A stretch of DNA of 64,000 nt from Bacillota bacterium (GCA_023407575.1 JAEYLX010000026.1:310001-374000); one strand, 5' to 3'; shown: positions 43,491 to 52,863, counted from the stretch's first letter. Numbers and translations: made by a program. The notes: generated by a model from the letters alone, not told the origin.

Positions 43491-44195
43491 ATGCTGGAAG
43501 TTAAAAATTTGCAAGTTTATTATGGAGTAATTCAAGCAATTAAGGACGTTTCCTTTAAGGTAAATGAAGGTGAAGTTATTGCCCTAATTGGAGCAAATGG
43601 TGCGGGAAAAACGACCATTTTGCATACAATAACTGGACTTATAACCGCCAAAAGTGGTGAGGTAATCTTCGAAGGTCAAGACCTTCAGAAAATCCCTGCT
43701 CATAAGATTGTTCCTCTGGGAATTGCTCATGTACCGGAGGGCAGACATGTATTTGCGCAGCTGACTGTATATGAGAATCTTCTGATGGGTGCCTTTACCC
43801 GTAAGGATAAGCATGAAATTGAAGAATCTATGGAAAGTGTTTATAAGAGATTCCCCAGATTAAGAGAGCGTAAGAGTCAGCTAGCAGGAACCCTTAGTGG
43901 TGGCGAGCAGCAAATGCTTGCTATGGGACGTGCCTTAATGTCGAAGCCAAGAATTATACTTATGGATGAGCCTTCCATGGGACTTTCTCCAATTCTTGTG
44001 GGTGAAATATTTGATATTATTAAAAGCATTAGTGCCAGTGGAACCACAGTTTTACTTGTTGAACAGAATGCGAAGAAAGCATTATCCATTGCAAATCGTG
44101 CCTATGTTCTTGAGACAGGTAAAATCGTACTTGCGGATGATGCGGATAAACTAATGAATGATGAGTCTGTTAAGAAAGCTTATCTGGGTGAATAA
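43491..44195 (+). CDS. livF: Branched-chain amino-acid ABC ATPase LivF
   Basis: A 234-residue ABC ATPase, the second motor subunit of the transporter. It shows GANGAGKTT (Walker A), the LivF-type AHVPEGRHVFAQLTVYENLLMG, the signature LSGGEQQMLAMGRAL, Walker B IILMDEPSMGLSP and LLVEQN. GGAGG lies 11 nt upstream. It is the last of the livJHMGF genes; the next gene is of another function. Confidence 0.94.
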   Translation: MLEVKNLQVYYGVIQAIKDVSFKVNEGEVIALIGANGAGKTTILHTITGLITAKSGEVIFEGQDLQKIPAHKIVPLGIAHVPEGRHVFAQLTVYENLLMGAFTRKDKHEIEESMESVYKRFPRLRERKSQLAGTLSGGEQQMLAMGRALMSKPRIILMDEPSMGLSPILVGEIFDIIKSISASGTTVLLVEQNAKKALSIANRAYVLETGKIVLADDADKLMNDESVKKAYLGE

Positions 44196-44254
44196 TCCGG
44201 ATAATGAACTCATAGGTTACATAGTAGAGATGTATATTTCCTATGACGTTATAA

Positions 44255-44947
44255 ATGGTTATCAGAGTCATGAAGAAAGAACTTGTAGAAAATGCAAGAT
44301 TATACCAAGAAAGGTATGGTATTAGTATGAAACACTATGTGATTACAATTGCAAGAGGATATGGAAGTGGCGGAAGAACGATTGGTAAGATGCTTTCAGA
44401 AGAACTCGGTATTCCTTATTATGATAGGGATCTTCTACGTTTCGCCTCAGATGACAGTGGTATTAACGAACAGTTATTTGCAAAAGCAGATGAAAAGTTA
44501 AAGAAGAGTCTGTTGTTTCGTATAGCAAGCAATGTTTATAAGGGTGAATTAATTCCACCCGATAGCGATGATTTTGTTTCCAACGATAATCTTTTTAACT
44601 ATCAAGCAAAGATTATTAAAGAGTTGGCAGAAAATGAAACCTGTATCATCATTGGTCGATGTGCAGATTTTATTCTGAAAGATAATCCAAACGTAGTTCG
44701 TGTATTTGTTCATGCTCCCCTTGAGGACTGTGTAAAAACTTTGAAGGATATGTTTGGGAAACCAGAAAAAGAGCTGGAGAAACAGATCGCTTCCATTGAT
44801 AAGCATAGGGCAGAATACTATAAGTATTATACGGGACGTAATTGGGAAGACGCTAAGAATTATGATTTGTGTCTGAACAGCAGTAATCTTGGCTTTCAAA
44901 AATGTGTGGAGATTGTAAAGTCTTATTTGGATATACGTGAACGGTAA
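44255..44947 (+). CDS. Cytidylate kinase-like family protein
   Basis: A 230-residue P-loop kinase of the Cytidylate_kin2 group, common in Lachnospiraceae. VITIARGYGSGGRTIGKML carries a P-loop variant (GYGSGGRT), and YYDRDLLRFAS and CIIIGRCADFIL are family marks; the C-terminal part includes YYKYYTGRNWEDAKNYDL, typical of the family. It probably phosphorylates a nucleotide or similar small substrate, but this is not established. The start is uncertain: ATGs at 44255, 44270 and 44327 are in frame, and the last gives the usual family N-terminus. A strong terminator follows. Confidence 0.85.
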   Translation: MVIRVMKKELVENARLYQERYGISMKHYVITIARGYGSGGRTIGKMLSEELGIPYYDRDLLRFASDDSGINEQLFAKADEKLKKSLLFRIASNVYKGELIPPDSDDFVSNDNLFNYQAKIIKELAENETCIIIGRCADFILKDNPNVVRVFVHAPLEDCVKTLKDMFGKPEKELEKQIASIDKHRAEYYKYYTGRNWEDAKNYDLCLNSSNLGFQKCVEIVKSYLDIRER

Positions 44948-45020
44948 TTAAGTTGAGCTGCAATTAGTACATTTAATAGAGTAAACCTGAATAAACGATT
45001 AAAATAAGTTAATAAAGCCT

Positions 45021-45054
45021 AGGGGTTACGGATTGATTTACCGTAACCCTTTTT
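45021..45054 (+). terminator. Terminator after the kinase-like gene
   Basis: GGGTTACGG and CCGTAACCC form a 9-bp perfect stem with a 9-nt loop, then TTTTT. It ends the liv-kinase unit. Confidence 0.9.
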
Positions 45055-45069
45055 AAGAATATGGGTAAC

Positions 45070-45101
45070 AGCACAGAACCCGCAGATTTCAGAGCTTGGT
45101 T
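45070..45101 (-). repeat. Short dispersed sequence related to 7817-7848
   Basis: Read on the minus strand it is AACCAAGCTCTGAAATCTGC followed by GGGTTCTGTGCT. The plus strand at 7817-7848 matches with few changes. Its role is unknown. Confidence 0.45.
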
Positions 45102-45186
45102 CTAAGATGGTTAAGATATAAATTTGCCTTAGGAATAACTATTGCGATAGAATAGAGAGTGTGCTATACTTTCAGAAAATTTACTG

Positions 45187-45274
45187 ATTGTAACTATTCA
45201 GTACCTTCACATCCTTTTTGGCTTTGAAATACTCGAATCCACTGCGTAATTCTCGGGGTTATAATAGTTACAAT
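45187..45274 (+). repeat. Structured leader element, copy A (ahead of the aminotransferase)
   Basis: Ends are a perfect 12-bp inverted repeat, ATTGTAACTATT (45187-45198) and AATAGTTACAAT (45263-45274). Inside, ACTCGAATCCACTGCG forms a small hairpin with AATTCTCGG. The same hairpin recurs at 59380-59407 ahead of thrC. The element abuts the ribosome binding site (TTTGGAGGTG) of the aminotransferase gene. Confidence 0.7.
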
Positions 45275-45294
45275 ATTCTTTTTGGAGGTGTAAG

Positions 45295-46485
45295 ATGATA
45301 TCAGAAAAGATGATAGGATTGGTTAAGAACAGTTCCATGATCCGTGCCATGTTTGAAGAAGGCAAGCGTTTAGCAGAGCTATATGGAGCAGATAAAGTAT
45401 ATGATTTTAGTCTGGGTAATCCAAGTGTGGAACCACCCTTTGAAATAAAACAAGCCTTACTTGAGGTAATTCAGGATGAAAACCCAAATGTAGTGCATGG
45501 TTATATGAATAACTCTGGCTATGAGGATGTTCGCGCAGCTATTGCAAATTCAATCAATAAAAACTACGGTACGTCTTTTCATCATAATAATATTGTTATG
45601 ACCGTAGGTGCGGCAGGAGGATTAAATGTTATACTTAAGACTCTGTTAAACCCAGGTGATGAAGTTGTGACCTTTGCTCCTTTTTTTGGCGAGTATCGTA
45701 ATTACGTGAATAATTTTGATGGAAATCTGGTAGTTGTACCACCTAATCTGACTGATTTTCAACCCAGTGCAGAAGAATTTGAGAAGCACATTACCTCAAA
45801 AACAAAGGCAGTTATAATTAATACCCCAAATAATCCAACCGGAGTTATTTACAGTGAAGGTACAATTAAAACGATTTCAGACATTTTAAGAAAGAAAGAG
45901 AAGGAGTTCGGCATTACGATCTATCTAATAGCGGATGAACCTTATCGCGAATTGGTCTATGGAGGGGAAGAAGTTCCATATCTGACCAAGTACTACCATA
46001 ATACGATTGTTGCTTATTCTTATAGTAAGTCACTTTCACTTCCGGGAGAAAGAATTGGATACTTGGTATTACCAGATCAACTGTCTGACTATGAAAATAT
46101 CATAGCCGCCGCAAATGTTGCAAATAGAATTCTGGGCTATGTTAATGCTCCATCCTTAATACAACGAGCTGTTGCAAAATGCTTGGACGCAAAGGTGGAT
46201 GTGGAAGTTTATAATCGGAACAGAGAATTAATTTACACTAGTTTAACTTCTTATGGTTATGAGTGTGTGAAGCCACAAGGAGCCTTTTATCTCTTTGTAA
46301 AGGCTCTGGAAGAAGACGATAAGGCATTTGCAGAGGCGGCAAAGAAATATAATATATTAATTGTACCGGGATCTGCTTTTGGTTGTCCGGGATATTGCAG
46401 AATTGCGTACTGTGTAGATTACGGGGTGATTGAGCGTTCACTACCTGGATTTCTAGCGTTAGCAAAAGAATATAGGATATCATAA
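45295..46485 (+). CDS. PLP-dependent aminotransferase, class I/II
   Basis: A 396-residue fold-type I aminotransferase. DFSLGNPSVEPP opens the substrate arm, MTVGAAGGLNVILKTLL and NTPNNPTGVIY carry the cofactor-binding Asn, IADEPYRELVY the Asp/Tyr pair, and SYSKSLSLPGERIGYLVLP the Schiff-base lysine (SKSLSLPGER) and phosphate-binding Arg. The C-terminal Arg for the substrate carboxylate is in GCPGYCRIAYC. Aspartate, alanine or an aromatic acid could be the substrate; the sequence does not decide. The ATG follows GGAGGTG. The gene carries the structured repeat in its leader. Confidence 0.9.
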   Translation: MISEKMIGLVKNSSMIRAMFEEGKRLAELYGADKVYDFSLGNPSVEPPFEIKQALLEVIQDENPNVVHGYMNNSGYEDVRAAIANSINKNYGTSFHHNNIVMTVGAAGGLNVILKTLLNPGDEVVTFAPFFGEYRNYVNNFDGNLVVVPPNLTDFQPSAEEFEKHITSKTKAVIINTPNNPTGVIYSEGTIKTISDILRKKEKEFGITIYLIADEPYRELVYGGEEVPYLTKYYHNTIVAYSYSKSLSLPGERIGYLVLPDQLSDYENIIAAANVANRILGYVNAPSLIQRAVAKCLDAKVDVEVYNRNRELIYTSLTSYGYECVKPQGAFYLFVKALEEDDKAFAEAAKKYNILIVPGSAFGCPGYCRIAYCVDYGVIERSLPGFLALAKEYRIS

Positions 46486-46488
46486 AGT

Positions 46489-46692
46489 ATATTATGATTT
46501 GAGCGTTAAAAGCCAATCTAGTCAATAAATGATGAATAAGCCAGCATATATATCCAGCTAGACTTGCCTTACCATTCCATGAATTGCCTAAAAAGAGGCA
46601 ATTCATAGATGCCGGTCTGCGCTATCTGGATATATATACAGTCATATTCATCCCTTCCAGTTTATAGGCTTTTAACACTCAAATCATAATAT
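46489..46692. repeat. 204-bp imperfect palindromic element
   Basis: ATATTATGATTTGAG...TTAAAAGCC (left) is mirrored by GGCTTTTAA...CTCAAATCATAATAT (right). A further pair, GATGAATA...ATATATATCCAG and CTGGATATATAT...TATTCATC, lies inside, and an apical hairpin is ATGAATTGCCT/AGGCAATTCAT (46579-46606). It begins 4 nt after the aminotransferase stop. It could be an RNA, a MITE or a cruciform; it has no T-tract and no coding capacity. Confidence 0.8.
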
Positions 46693-46773
46693 TCGGTTAT
46701 GAAAGGATATGGTATCGAATTAATTTAGATAGGAAAGGATAGCGGTCAAATTATCGACTGCAAAGGTAAAAAT

Positions 46774-47826
46774 ATGAAGCCTTGGGAGAAGAATATTCGA
46801 AATGTCGTTCCTTATGTTGCTGGTGAACAGCCAAGTAAAAAGGATATGGTGAAGTTGAATACCAATGAAAATCCGTATCCACCTGCACCTGGGGTTCAAA
46901 GAATACTATCAGAGATAAATACTGATCTGCTAAGGCTTTATCCGGACGGAAATGCGCAGCCTCTAGTGAAAGAGTTGGCTCATTTTTATAAGGTAAAAGA
47001 GGAACAGGTCTTTGTTGGAGTTGGGTCTGATGATGTACTTGCAATGGCATTCCTTACATTTTTTAATTCTGAAAAGCCAATTATTTTCCCGGACATCACC
47101 TACTCCTTTTATACAGTATGGTGTGACTTGTTTAAAATTCCTTATCAAACACAACCTCTGGATGAAAACTTTCATATCAAATTAGAAGACTATAAGAAAG
47201 ATAATGGCGGAGTGGTTATAGCGAATCCCAATGCACCCTCCTCCATCTATGCAAGCCTTTCTGTAATTGAGGAAATAATTAAAAGGAACCAGGACTCTAT
47301 TGTAATCATAGATGAAGCATATATTGATTTTGCAGGAGAATCCGCGATAAGATTGATAGAAAAGTATGAGAATTTATTAGTAGTTCAGACTTTTTCCAAA
47401 TCACGTTCCATGGCTGGAATGAGAATTGGTTTTGCAATGGGTAATCCAATACTAATTAGTGCTCTTAATAATGTGAAGAACTCCTACAATTCCTATACCA
47501 TGAACCTTACTTCTATCCTGGCTGGGGTTGAAGCAGTGAAGGATGTTAAGTATTTTGAAGAGGGAATAGAAAAAGTAGTTAAGGTGAGAACCTTTACCGA
47601 GCCAAAGCTCAAGGAATTGGGATTTAGTTTTCCAAAATCGGCAACTAATTTCATCTTTGCTACCCATGAAAAGGTGCCAGCAAAGGCAATACTTGAATAT
47701 TTACGAAATCAAAATATATACGTTCGTCATTTCAATGTACCTAGAATAGATAATTATCTACGTATCACAATTGGTACGAAAGAGGAGATGGAAAGGCTGT
47801 TGGATTGTTTGCGAGCGTTTCTTTAG
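46774..47826 (+). CDS. hisC: Histidinol-phosphate aminotransferase family protein (HisC-like)
   Basis: A 350-residue fold-type I aminotransferase. KLNTNENPYPPAP near the N-terminus, GVGSDDVLAMAFLTF, NPNAPSSIY, IIDEAYIDFAG and the lysine site TFSKSRSMAGMRIGFAMG are typical of HisC (histidine synthesis, imidazole acetol phosphate to histidinol phosphate). RHFNVPRIDNYLRITIGTKEE carries the substrate Arg. It is not with other his genes, so it may instead serve phenylalanine or tyrosine transamination; the hisC symbol is by family only. No strong ribosome binding site lies near the ATG. Confidence 0.82.
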   Translation: MKPWEKNIRNVVPYVAGEQPSKKDMVKLNTNENPYPPAPGVQRILSEINTDLLRLYPDGNAQPLVKELAHFYKVKEEQVFVGVGSDDVLAMAFLTFFNSEKPIIFPDITYSFYTVWCDLFKIPYQTQPLDENFHIKLEDYKKDNGGVVIANPNAPSSIYASLSVIEEIIKRNQDSIVIIDEAYIDFAGESAIRLIEKYENLLVVQTFSKSRSMAGMRIGFAMGNPILISALNNVKNSYNSYTMNLTSILAGVEAVKDVKYFEEGIEKVVKVRTFTEPKLKELGFSFPKSATNFIFATHEKVPAKAILEYLRNQNIYVRHFNVPRIDNYLRITIGTKEEMERLLDCLRAFL

Positions 47827-47927
47827 AAACACGGTAAACAGTGTGGATAAATTGCCTTTATTCTAGCTGCAAATATTGTGCCTGCTTTCCAAAGCTTGCA
47901 GGTACCTAGAAAGGTTTGGAATTTATA

Positions 47928-48584
47928 ATGAATTATCAAAAAGAGCTGGATATAATTATTAATCAGCTGGAACAAAAAGAAAATGTACCAAAATTATTAA
48001 TTCATAGCTGCTGTGGACCTTGCAGCAGCTATGTTCTGGAATATTTATCAATGTATTTTGAGATTACAATCTTTTATTATAATCCCAATATTCACCCACA
48101 GGAGGAATTTGTTCGAAGAGCGAAGGAGCAGGAAACATTGATTGACACCATGCAGCTTTCTTCAAAGGTCAAGTTTTTACTAGGTGAATATCATCCTAAG
48201 GATTACTATGATAGAATTAAGGGTCTGGAGCAGGAACCTGAAGGAGGTTTGCGCTGCTTTGAATGCTATGAGATGAGGCTTCGTGAGGCAGCAAAGATTG
48301 CGAAGGAGCAGGGGTTTGATTATTTTACAACTACACTGACCATAAGTCCTCATAAAAATGCAGATAAACTGAATGAAATTGGGGAAGCCCTATCAAAGGA
48401 ATACCAGATAGCTTTTCTACCTTCTGATTTTAAAAAGAAAAATGGTTACAAGCGTTCCATTGAATTATCTAAGGAGTATGATTTATATAGACAAGATTAC
48501 TGTGGTTGTGTTTTCTCAAAGAAAGAAGCGGAGTTAAGGAGGGAACAACAAGTTTTAAATCAAAGCAATAATAAAGAAGAATAA
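47928..48584 (+). CDS. queH: Epoxyqueuosine reductase QueH (DUF208)
   Basis: Reduces epoxyqueuosine to queuosine in tRNA, the last step of queuosine synthesis. The 218 residues match QueH, an iron-sulfur enzyme without the cobalamin of QueG. Cysteine motifs are visible: HSCCGPCSSYVLEYL near residue 26, RCFECYEMRL near residue 108 and DYCGCVFS near residue 190, which supply cluster ligands and the Fe. The ATG at 47928 is preferred; the frame opens earlier at a TTG (47916) that is not preceded by a good site. It is monocistronic or follows the HisC-like gene. Confidence 0.9.
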   Translation: MNYQKELDIIINQLEQKENVPKLLIHSCCGPCSSYVLEYLSMYFEITIFYYNPNIHPQEEFVRRAKEQETLIDTMQLSSKVKFLLGEYHPKDYYDRIKGLEQEPEGGLRCFECYEMRLREAAKIAKEQGFDYFTTTLTISPHKNADKLNEIGEALSKEYQIAFLPSDFKKKNGYKRSIELSKEYDLYRQDYCGCVFSKKEAELRREQQVLNQSNNKEE

Positions 48585-48755
48585 ATGAAACAAAAGGGCC
48601 AAGGGAGCAGCAAGTACTGTATTCTTTGGTCTTAATGCTAAATTGTTATTAATTTTTTTAAAATAAAAAAGGAAACTGCAATACCTTGTTGAATATTAGT
48701 AGTATAGATACTTATAATCCTTTTTCTATTCACCCTAGAAAGGCGGGGTTTCAAT

Positions 48756-49778
48756 ATGCAGAATAATTTAAATATAAGAGAAAAGCTTGAATTAAGAGAG
48801 CATGAGATATTTAGCCCTTTCGCTGCATTTTCAGATCAATCCTTAGGAAGAGATGTGGAAGAGACGCCCTGTGATATACGGCCAATTTATCAAAGGGACA
48901 GAGACCGAGTTCTTCATTCTAAGTCGTTTCGAAGACTGAAGCATAAAACACAGGTATTTTTAGCACCGGAAGGTGACCATTATAGAACTAGACTTACACA
49001 TACTCTTGAGGTTTCACAGATTGCTAGGACAATTGCCAGAGCGTTACGCTTGAACGAAGATTTGACCGAAGCAATTGCACTGGCACATGATCTTGGGCAC
49101 ACACCCTTTGGACATGCAGGAGAAAGAGCACTTAACCGGATTTGTCCGGAAGGCTTTGAACATCATTTACAAAGTATTCGTGTGGTAGAATTATTAGAAA
49201 ACCATGGGAAAGGATTAAATCTGACCAAGGAAGTAAGAGATGGAATAAGAAATCATCAAACGCAGGGAAAACCATCTACCTTAGAAGGCAAGATTGTACG
49301 TCTTTGTGATAAGATTGCTTATATTAATCATGATATTGATGATGCGGTTAGAGGCAAAATCATGACAGAGGAAGAAATTCCAAAGGAGTATACAGATGTT
49401 ATCGGACACAGTCTTGGTGAAAGACTGAATACACTAACACATGATATAATTAATAATAGTGAGGGGAAGAATGATATTATTATGTCTTCCCAAATAGAAA
49501 CTGCGATGAAGCAGCTTCGCACCTATATGTTTCAGAGTGTCTATACCAATAAGAAGGCAAAAAGCCAGGAACAGCAGGCCGAGCAGTTGCTAGAGCAACT
49601 GTTTGAATACTATATGAAACATTTAGAACGATTACCGGAAGAATATCGAAACCGTATGGAGCAGCAGAACGAACCGGCGTATCGAGCAGTTTGTGACTAT
49701 ATTGCAGGTATGACAGACCGCTATGCAGTTACGAAGTTTAAAGAAATTATGATCCCCTCTGCTTGGGGTGTATATTAG
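48756..49778 (+). CDS. dgt: Deoxyguanosinetriphosphate triphosphohydrolase-like protein (HD domain)
   Basis: A 340-residue dNTPase of the HD superfamily that removes triphosphate from dNTPs. The metal site is visible as RTRLTHTLEVSQIARTIARAL (first His) and IALAHDLGHTPFGHAGERAL (His-Asp pair); the N-terminal YQRDRDRVLHSKSFRRLKHKTQVF is the family start. The order dgt-dnaG-rpoD is widespread in Clostridia, and the three genes lie on one strand with short gaps, so a shared transcript is likely. AGAAAGGCGGGG precedes the ATG. Confidence 0.92.
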   Translation: MQNNLNIREKLELREHEIFSPFAAFSDQSLGRDVEETPCDIRPIYQRDRDRVLHSKSFRRLKHKTQVFLAPEGDHYRTRLTHTLEVSQIARTIARALRLNEDLTEAIALAHDLGHTPFGHAGERALNRICPEGFEHHLQSIRVVELLENHGKGLNLTKEVRDGIRNHQTQGKPSTLEGKIVRLCDKIAYINHDIDDAVRGKIMTEEEIPKEYTDVIGHSLGERLNTLTHDIINNSEGKNDIIMSSQIETAMKQLRTYMFQSVYTNKKAKSQEQQAEQLLEQLFEYYMKHLERLPEEYRNRMEQQNEPAYRAVCDYIAGMTDRYAVTKFKEIMIPSAWGVY

Positions 49779-49808
49779 TCAGAAGCTACGCAGCAGGAGG
49801 TGTGGACA

Positions 49809-51587
49809 TTGTTTTATTCTGATGAACTGGTAGAAGAGATCAGGGGTAAAAATGATATTGTAGGTGTCATAGGCTCCTACATAAAATTACAAAAAAAAGG
49901 TAGCAATCACATGGGCCTATGCCCTTTTCATAATGAGAAAACGCCTTCTTTCTCCGTAAGCGGAGCAAAGCAGATGTACCATTGCTTTGGATGTGGAGTA
50001 GGAGGTAATGTATTTACCTTTATTATGGAGTATGAGAATTATTCCTTTCTTGAAGCATTAAAGCATCTTGCAGAGCGTGCAGGAGTTCAATTACCCGAGG
50101 AGGTTAATTCCGAGGAGTCTCGAAGACAATCGGACCTTAGATCACGCTTATTCGAAGTGAATAAGCAAGCGGCAAAATATTTTTATTATCAATTAGTATC
50201 TCCAAGAGGGCAACAGGCACATGAATATCTGCTAAGACGTGATTTGTCGGAAGATACCATTAAGCAATTTGGATTAGGCTATTCCAATAAATACAGTGAT
50301 GACCTATATAAATATTTAAAAGGCTTAGGTTACGAGGATGAGTTCTTAAAGATTACAGGATTGGTTACTCTGGATGAGCAGAGAGGTGGTTCGGATAAGT
50401 TTTGGAACCGCGTCATGTTCCCTATCATGGATATTAATCATAGAGTCATTGCATTTGGTGGACGAGTTCTTGGAGAAGGTAATCCGAAGTATCTGAATTC
50501 TCCCGAGACACAGTTGTTTGATAAGAGTCGTAATCTATATGGTTTGAACTTCGCAAGATCATCCAGAAAGACGAATTTACTTATATGTGAAGGCTATATG
50601 GACGTTATTGCACTGCATCAAGCGGGATTTACCAATGCGGTGGCGGCGCTTGGTACAGCATTTACGGTATTTCATGCTAATTTACTCAAGAGATATACCA
50701 ATGAAGTGATTTTAACCTTTGATAGTGATGGAGCTGGTACTCAAGCTGCACTTCGAGCAATACCAATTCTTAAGGAAGCGGGCCTATCAGTTAAAGTAAT
50801 AGATATGAAGCCTTACAAAGATCCAGATGAATTCATTAAGGCATTAGGTGCAGAAGAATATCAAAAACGGATAGATGAAGCGAAAAATAGCTTTTTCTTT
50901 GAAATAAATGTAATGCAAAAAGATTATGAGATGGCAGATCCAGAGCAAAAGACAAAGTTTTTCAATGAAACAGCGAAAAAATTGATTGGCTTTCGAGAAG
51001 AGCTGGAGCGTAATTTTTATATTGATGCAGTTGCAAAAACCTATCAGATTGATGTGGAGCAGCTTAGAAGATTGGTAAATCGGCTTGGTTCCCAGATTGT
51101 AGTGGGACTGGAGCCAAAGGAAGCTACAGAGCAAACCATCAAAAGACGGAAGGTACAAGAAGACGGAATTCAGAAATCACAGAAGCTTCTTCTAACTTGG
51201 TTAATTGAAGATAATGCTATTTTTGAAAAAATCAAAGGGGTTATAAGACCAATTGATTTTACAGAAGGTATTTATCATGAGGTAGCGGAATTGGTGTTTG
51301 ATCAATATGAGAAGGAACATCAAGTAATTCCGGCAAGGATTATTAATAATTTTCAAAATAAAGAGGAACAGACAGAAGTTGCAGCACTTTTCTCTGCAGA
51401 AATACGCGGAGAGATGGACGAAGCGGGAAAACATAAAGCACTGGTTGACACGGTTATGAAGCTGAAAGAACATAGTTTGGACAAGCAGAGCAAACAAGCA
51501 ATTGAAGTGAATGACACAGCACTCTTGATGAAAATTATTACAGAGAAGACGGAACTAAAGAAAAAACAATTAACTTTACCACAATAA
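49809..51587 (+). CDS. dnaG: DNA primase
   Basis: Makes RNA primers for the lagging strand. The CHC2 zinc domain is at the N-terminus (CPFHNEKTPSF...YHCFGCGVGGN), the core catalytic TOPRIM domain includes ICEGYMDVIALHQAGFTNAVAALGTAF and ILTFDSDGAGTQAALRA with the acidic metal residues, and a C-terminal helicase-binding domain follows. I place the start at TTG 49809, which gives the usual MFYSDELVEEIRGKNDIV start; GGAGG ends 8 nt upstream. A GTG at 49800 is within that ribosome binding site. The length is 592 residues. It lies between dgt and rpoD. Confidence 0.95.
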   Translation: MFYSDELVEEIRGKNDIVGVIGSYIKLQKKGSNHMGLCPFHNEKTPSFSVSGAKQMYHCFGCGVGGNVFTFIMEYENYSFLEALKHLAERAGVQLPEEVNSEESRRQSDLRSRLFEVNKQAAKYFYYQLVSPRGQQAHEYLLRRDLSEDTIKQFGLGYSNKYSDDLYKYLKGLGYEDEFLKITGLVTLDEQRGGSDKFWNRVMFPIMDINHRVIAFGGRVLGEGNPKYLNSPETQLFDKSRNLYGLNFARSSRKTNLLICEGYMDVIALHQAGFTNAVAALGTAFTVFHANLLKRYTNEVILTFDSDGAGTQAALRAIPILKEAGLSVKVIDMKPYKDPDEFIKALGAEEYQKRIDEAKNSFFFEINVMQKDYEMADPEQKTKFFNETAKKLIGFREELERNFYIDAVAKTYQIDVEQLRRLVNRLGSQIVVGLEPKEATEQTIKRRKVQEDGIQKSQKLLLTWLIEDNAIFEKIKGVIRPIDFTEGIYHEVAELVFDQYEKEHQVIPARIINNFQNKEEQTEVAALFSAEIRGEMDEAGKHKALVDTVMKLKEHSLDKQSKQAIEVNDTALLMKIITEKTELKKKQLTLPQ

Positions 51588-51724
51588 TTAGATGCTATTA
51601 ATGCGGGGGAACTGTTGAAAGGCTGATAAAGAAAGGAGTACAAGTATTGTCTGCCTAACAAAATTGCATATTTCATCGAATGGTGGTTAGAATATTAAAA
51701 GAGTTTAAGAAGGAAGGATTATCT

Positions 51725-52819
51725 ATGGACGAAAATATAGTAAAATTTACGGAAAGACTGAAGGAATTGCTGGCTTTTGCAGAAAAAAAGAAGAATGTAC
51801 TTGAGTTCCAGGAAGTAAACGATTTTTTTGCTGACATGGAACTGGACCCCGGCAAAATCGAGAAAATTTATGATTTTCTGGACAAGCACAATGTCGATGT
51901 TCTCAGAATTTCCGAGGAAGATGAAGAGGACATCATCTTAGACGATGATGAAGATATAGAACCCATAGATTTGACCATTCCAGAAGGTATCAATATCGAT
52001 GATCCGGTGAGAATGTATCTCAAGGAAATCGGAAAGGTACAGCTTTTAAATGCGGATGAGGAGATTGAACTTGCAAGAAGGATGAACGATGGTGATGACT
52101 ATGCGAAGAAACGTCTTGCAGAAGCCAACCTACGTTTGGTTGTAAGTATTGCAAAACGGTATGTTGGACGAGGAATGCTTTTCCTTGATTTAATTCAGGA
52201 AGGTAATCTCGGATTAATCAAAGCAGTGGAAAAGTTTGATTATCACAAGGGTTTTAAGTTCAGTACCTATGCAACCTGGTGGATTCGTCAGGCAATTACC
52301 AGAGCCATTGCGGATCAGGCAAGAACCATTCGTATACCAGTGCACATGGTAGAAACCATCAATAAATTAACACGCGTTCAGCGTCAGCTGTTACAGGAAT
52401 TAGGCAGAGAGCCTTCCCCGGAAGAAATTTCTGAAGTAATGAATCTGTCTGTTGATAGAGTGAGAGAAATTCAGAAGATTTCACAGGAACCGGTATCCTT
52501 AGAAACACCAATTGGTGAAGAAGAAGACAGTCATTTAGGTGATTTTATACAGGATGATAATGTGCCAGTGCCAGCCGAGGCAGCAGCCTTTACCCTGTTA
52601 AAGGAACAGCTGGTGGAAGTACTTGGAACCTTAACGGAACGTGAACAGAAAGTTTTACGCCTTCGATTTGGCCTGGATGATGGACGAGCTCGTACTCTGG
52701 AAGAGGTGGGTAAAGAATTCAATGTAACCAGAGAACGTATTCGACAGATTGAAGCTAAGGCACTTCGAAAGCTAAGACATCCTAGCCGTAGCCGTAAGTT
52801 GAAGGATTATTTGGAATAG
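51725..52819 (+). CDS. rpoD: RNA polymerase primary sigma factor RpoD (SigA)
   Basis: A 364-residue housekeeping sigma-70 factor. A short acidic N-terminal region precedes region 1.2 (DDPVRMYLKEIGKVQLLNADEE). Region 2 follows (LRLVVSIAKRYVGRGMLFLDLIQEGNLGLIKAVEKFDYHKGFKFSTYATWWIRQAITRAI, where YATWWIRQAI reads the -10), then region 3 and region 4 with VTRERIRQIEAKALRKLRHPSRS, the -35 helix. The ATG at 51725 follows GGAAGG by 7 nt; the frame extends further upstream without a site. It is the third gene of the dgt-dnaG-rpoD group. The consensus promoters in this window fit it. Confidence 0.96.
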   Translation: MDENIVKFTERLKELLAFAEKKKNVLEFQEVNDFFADMELDPGKIEKIYDFLDKHNVDVLRISEEDEEDIILDDDEDIEPIDLTIPEGINIDDPVRMYLKEIGKVQLLNADEEIELARRMNDGDDYAKKRLAEANLRLVVSIAKRYVGRGMLFLDLIQEGNLGLIKAVEKFDYHKGFKFSTYATWWIRQAITRAIADQARTIRIPVHMVETINKLTRVQRQLLQELGREPSPEEISEVMNLSVDRVREIQKISQEPVSLETPIGEEEDSHLGDFIQDDNVPVPAEAAAFTLLKEQLVEVLGTLTEREQKVLRLRFGLDDGRARTLEEVGKEFNVTRERIRQIEAKALRKLRHPSRSRKLKDYLE

Positions 52820-52863
52820 GAACCAAATAAATATTATAAAATATATATGAGATAAGTAGGTAG

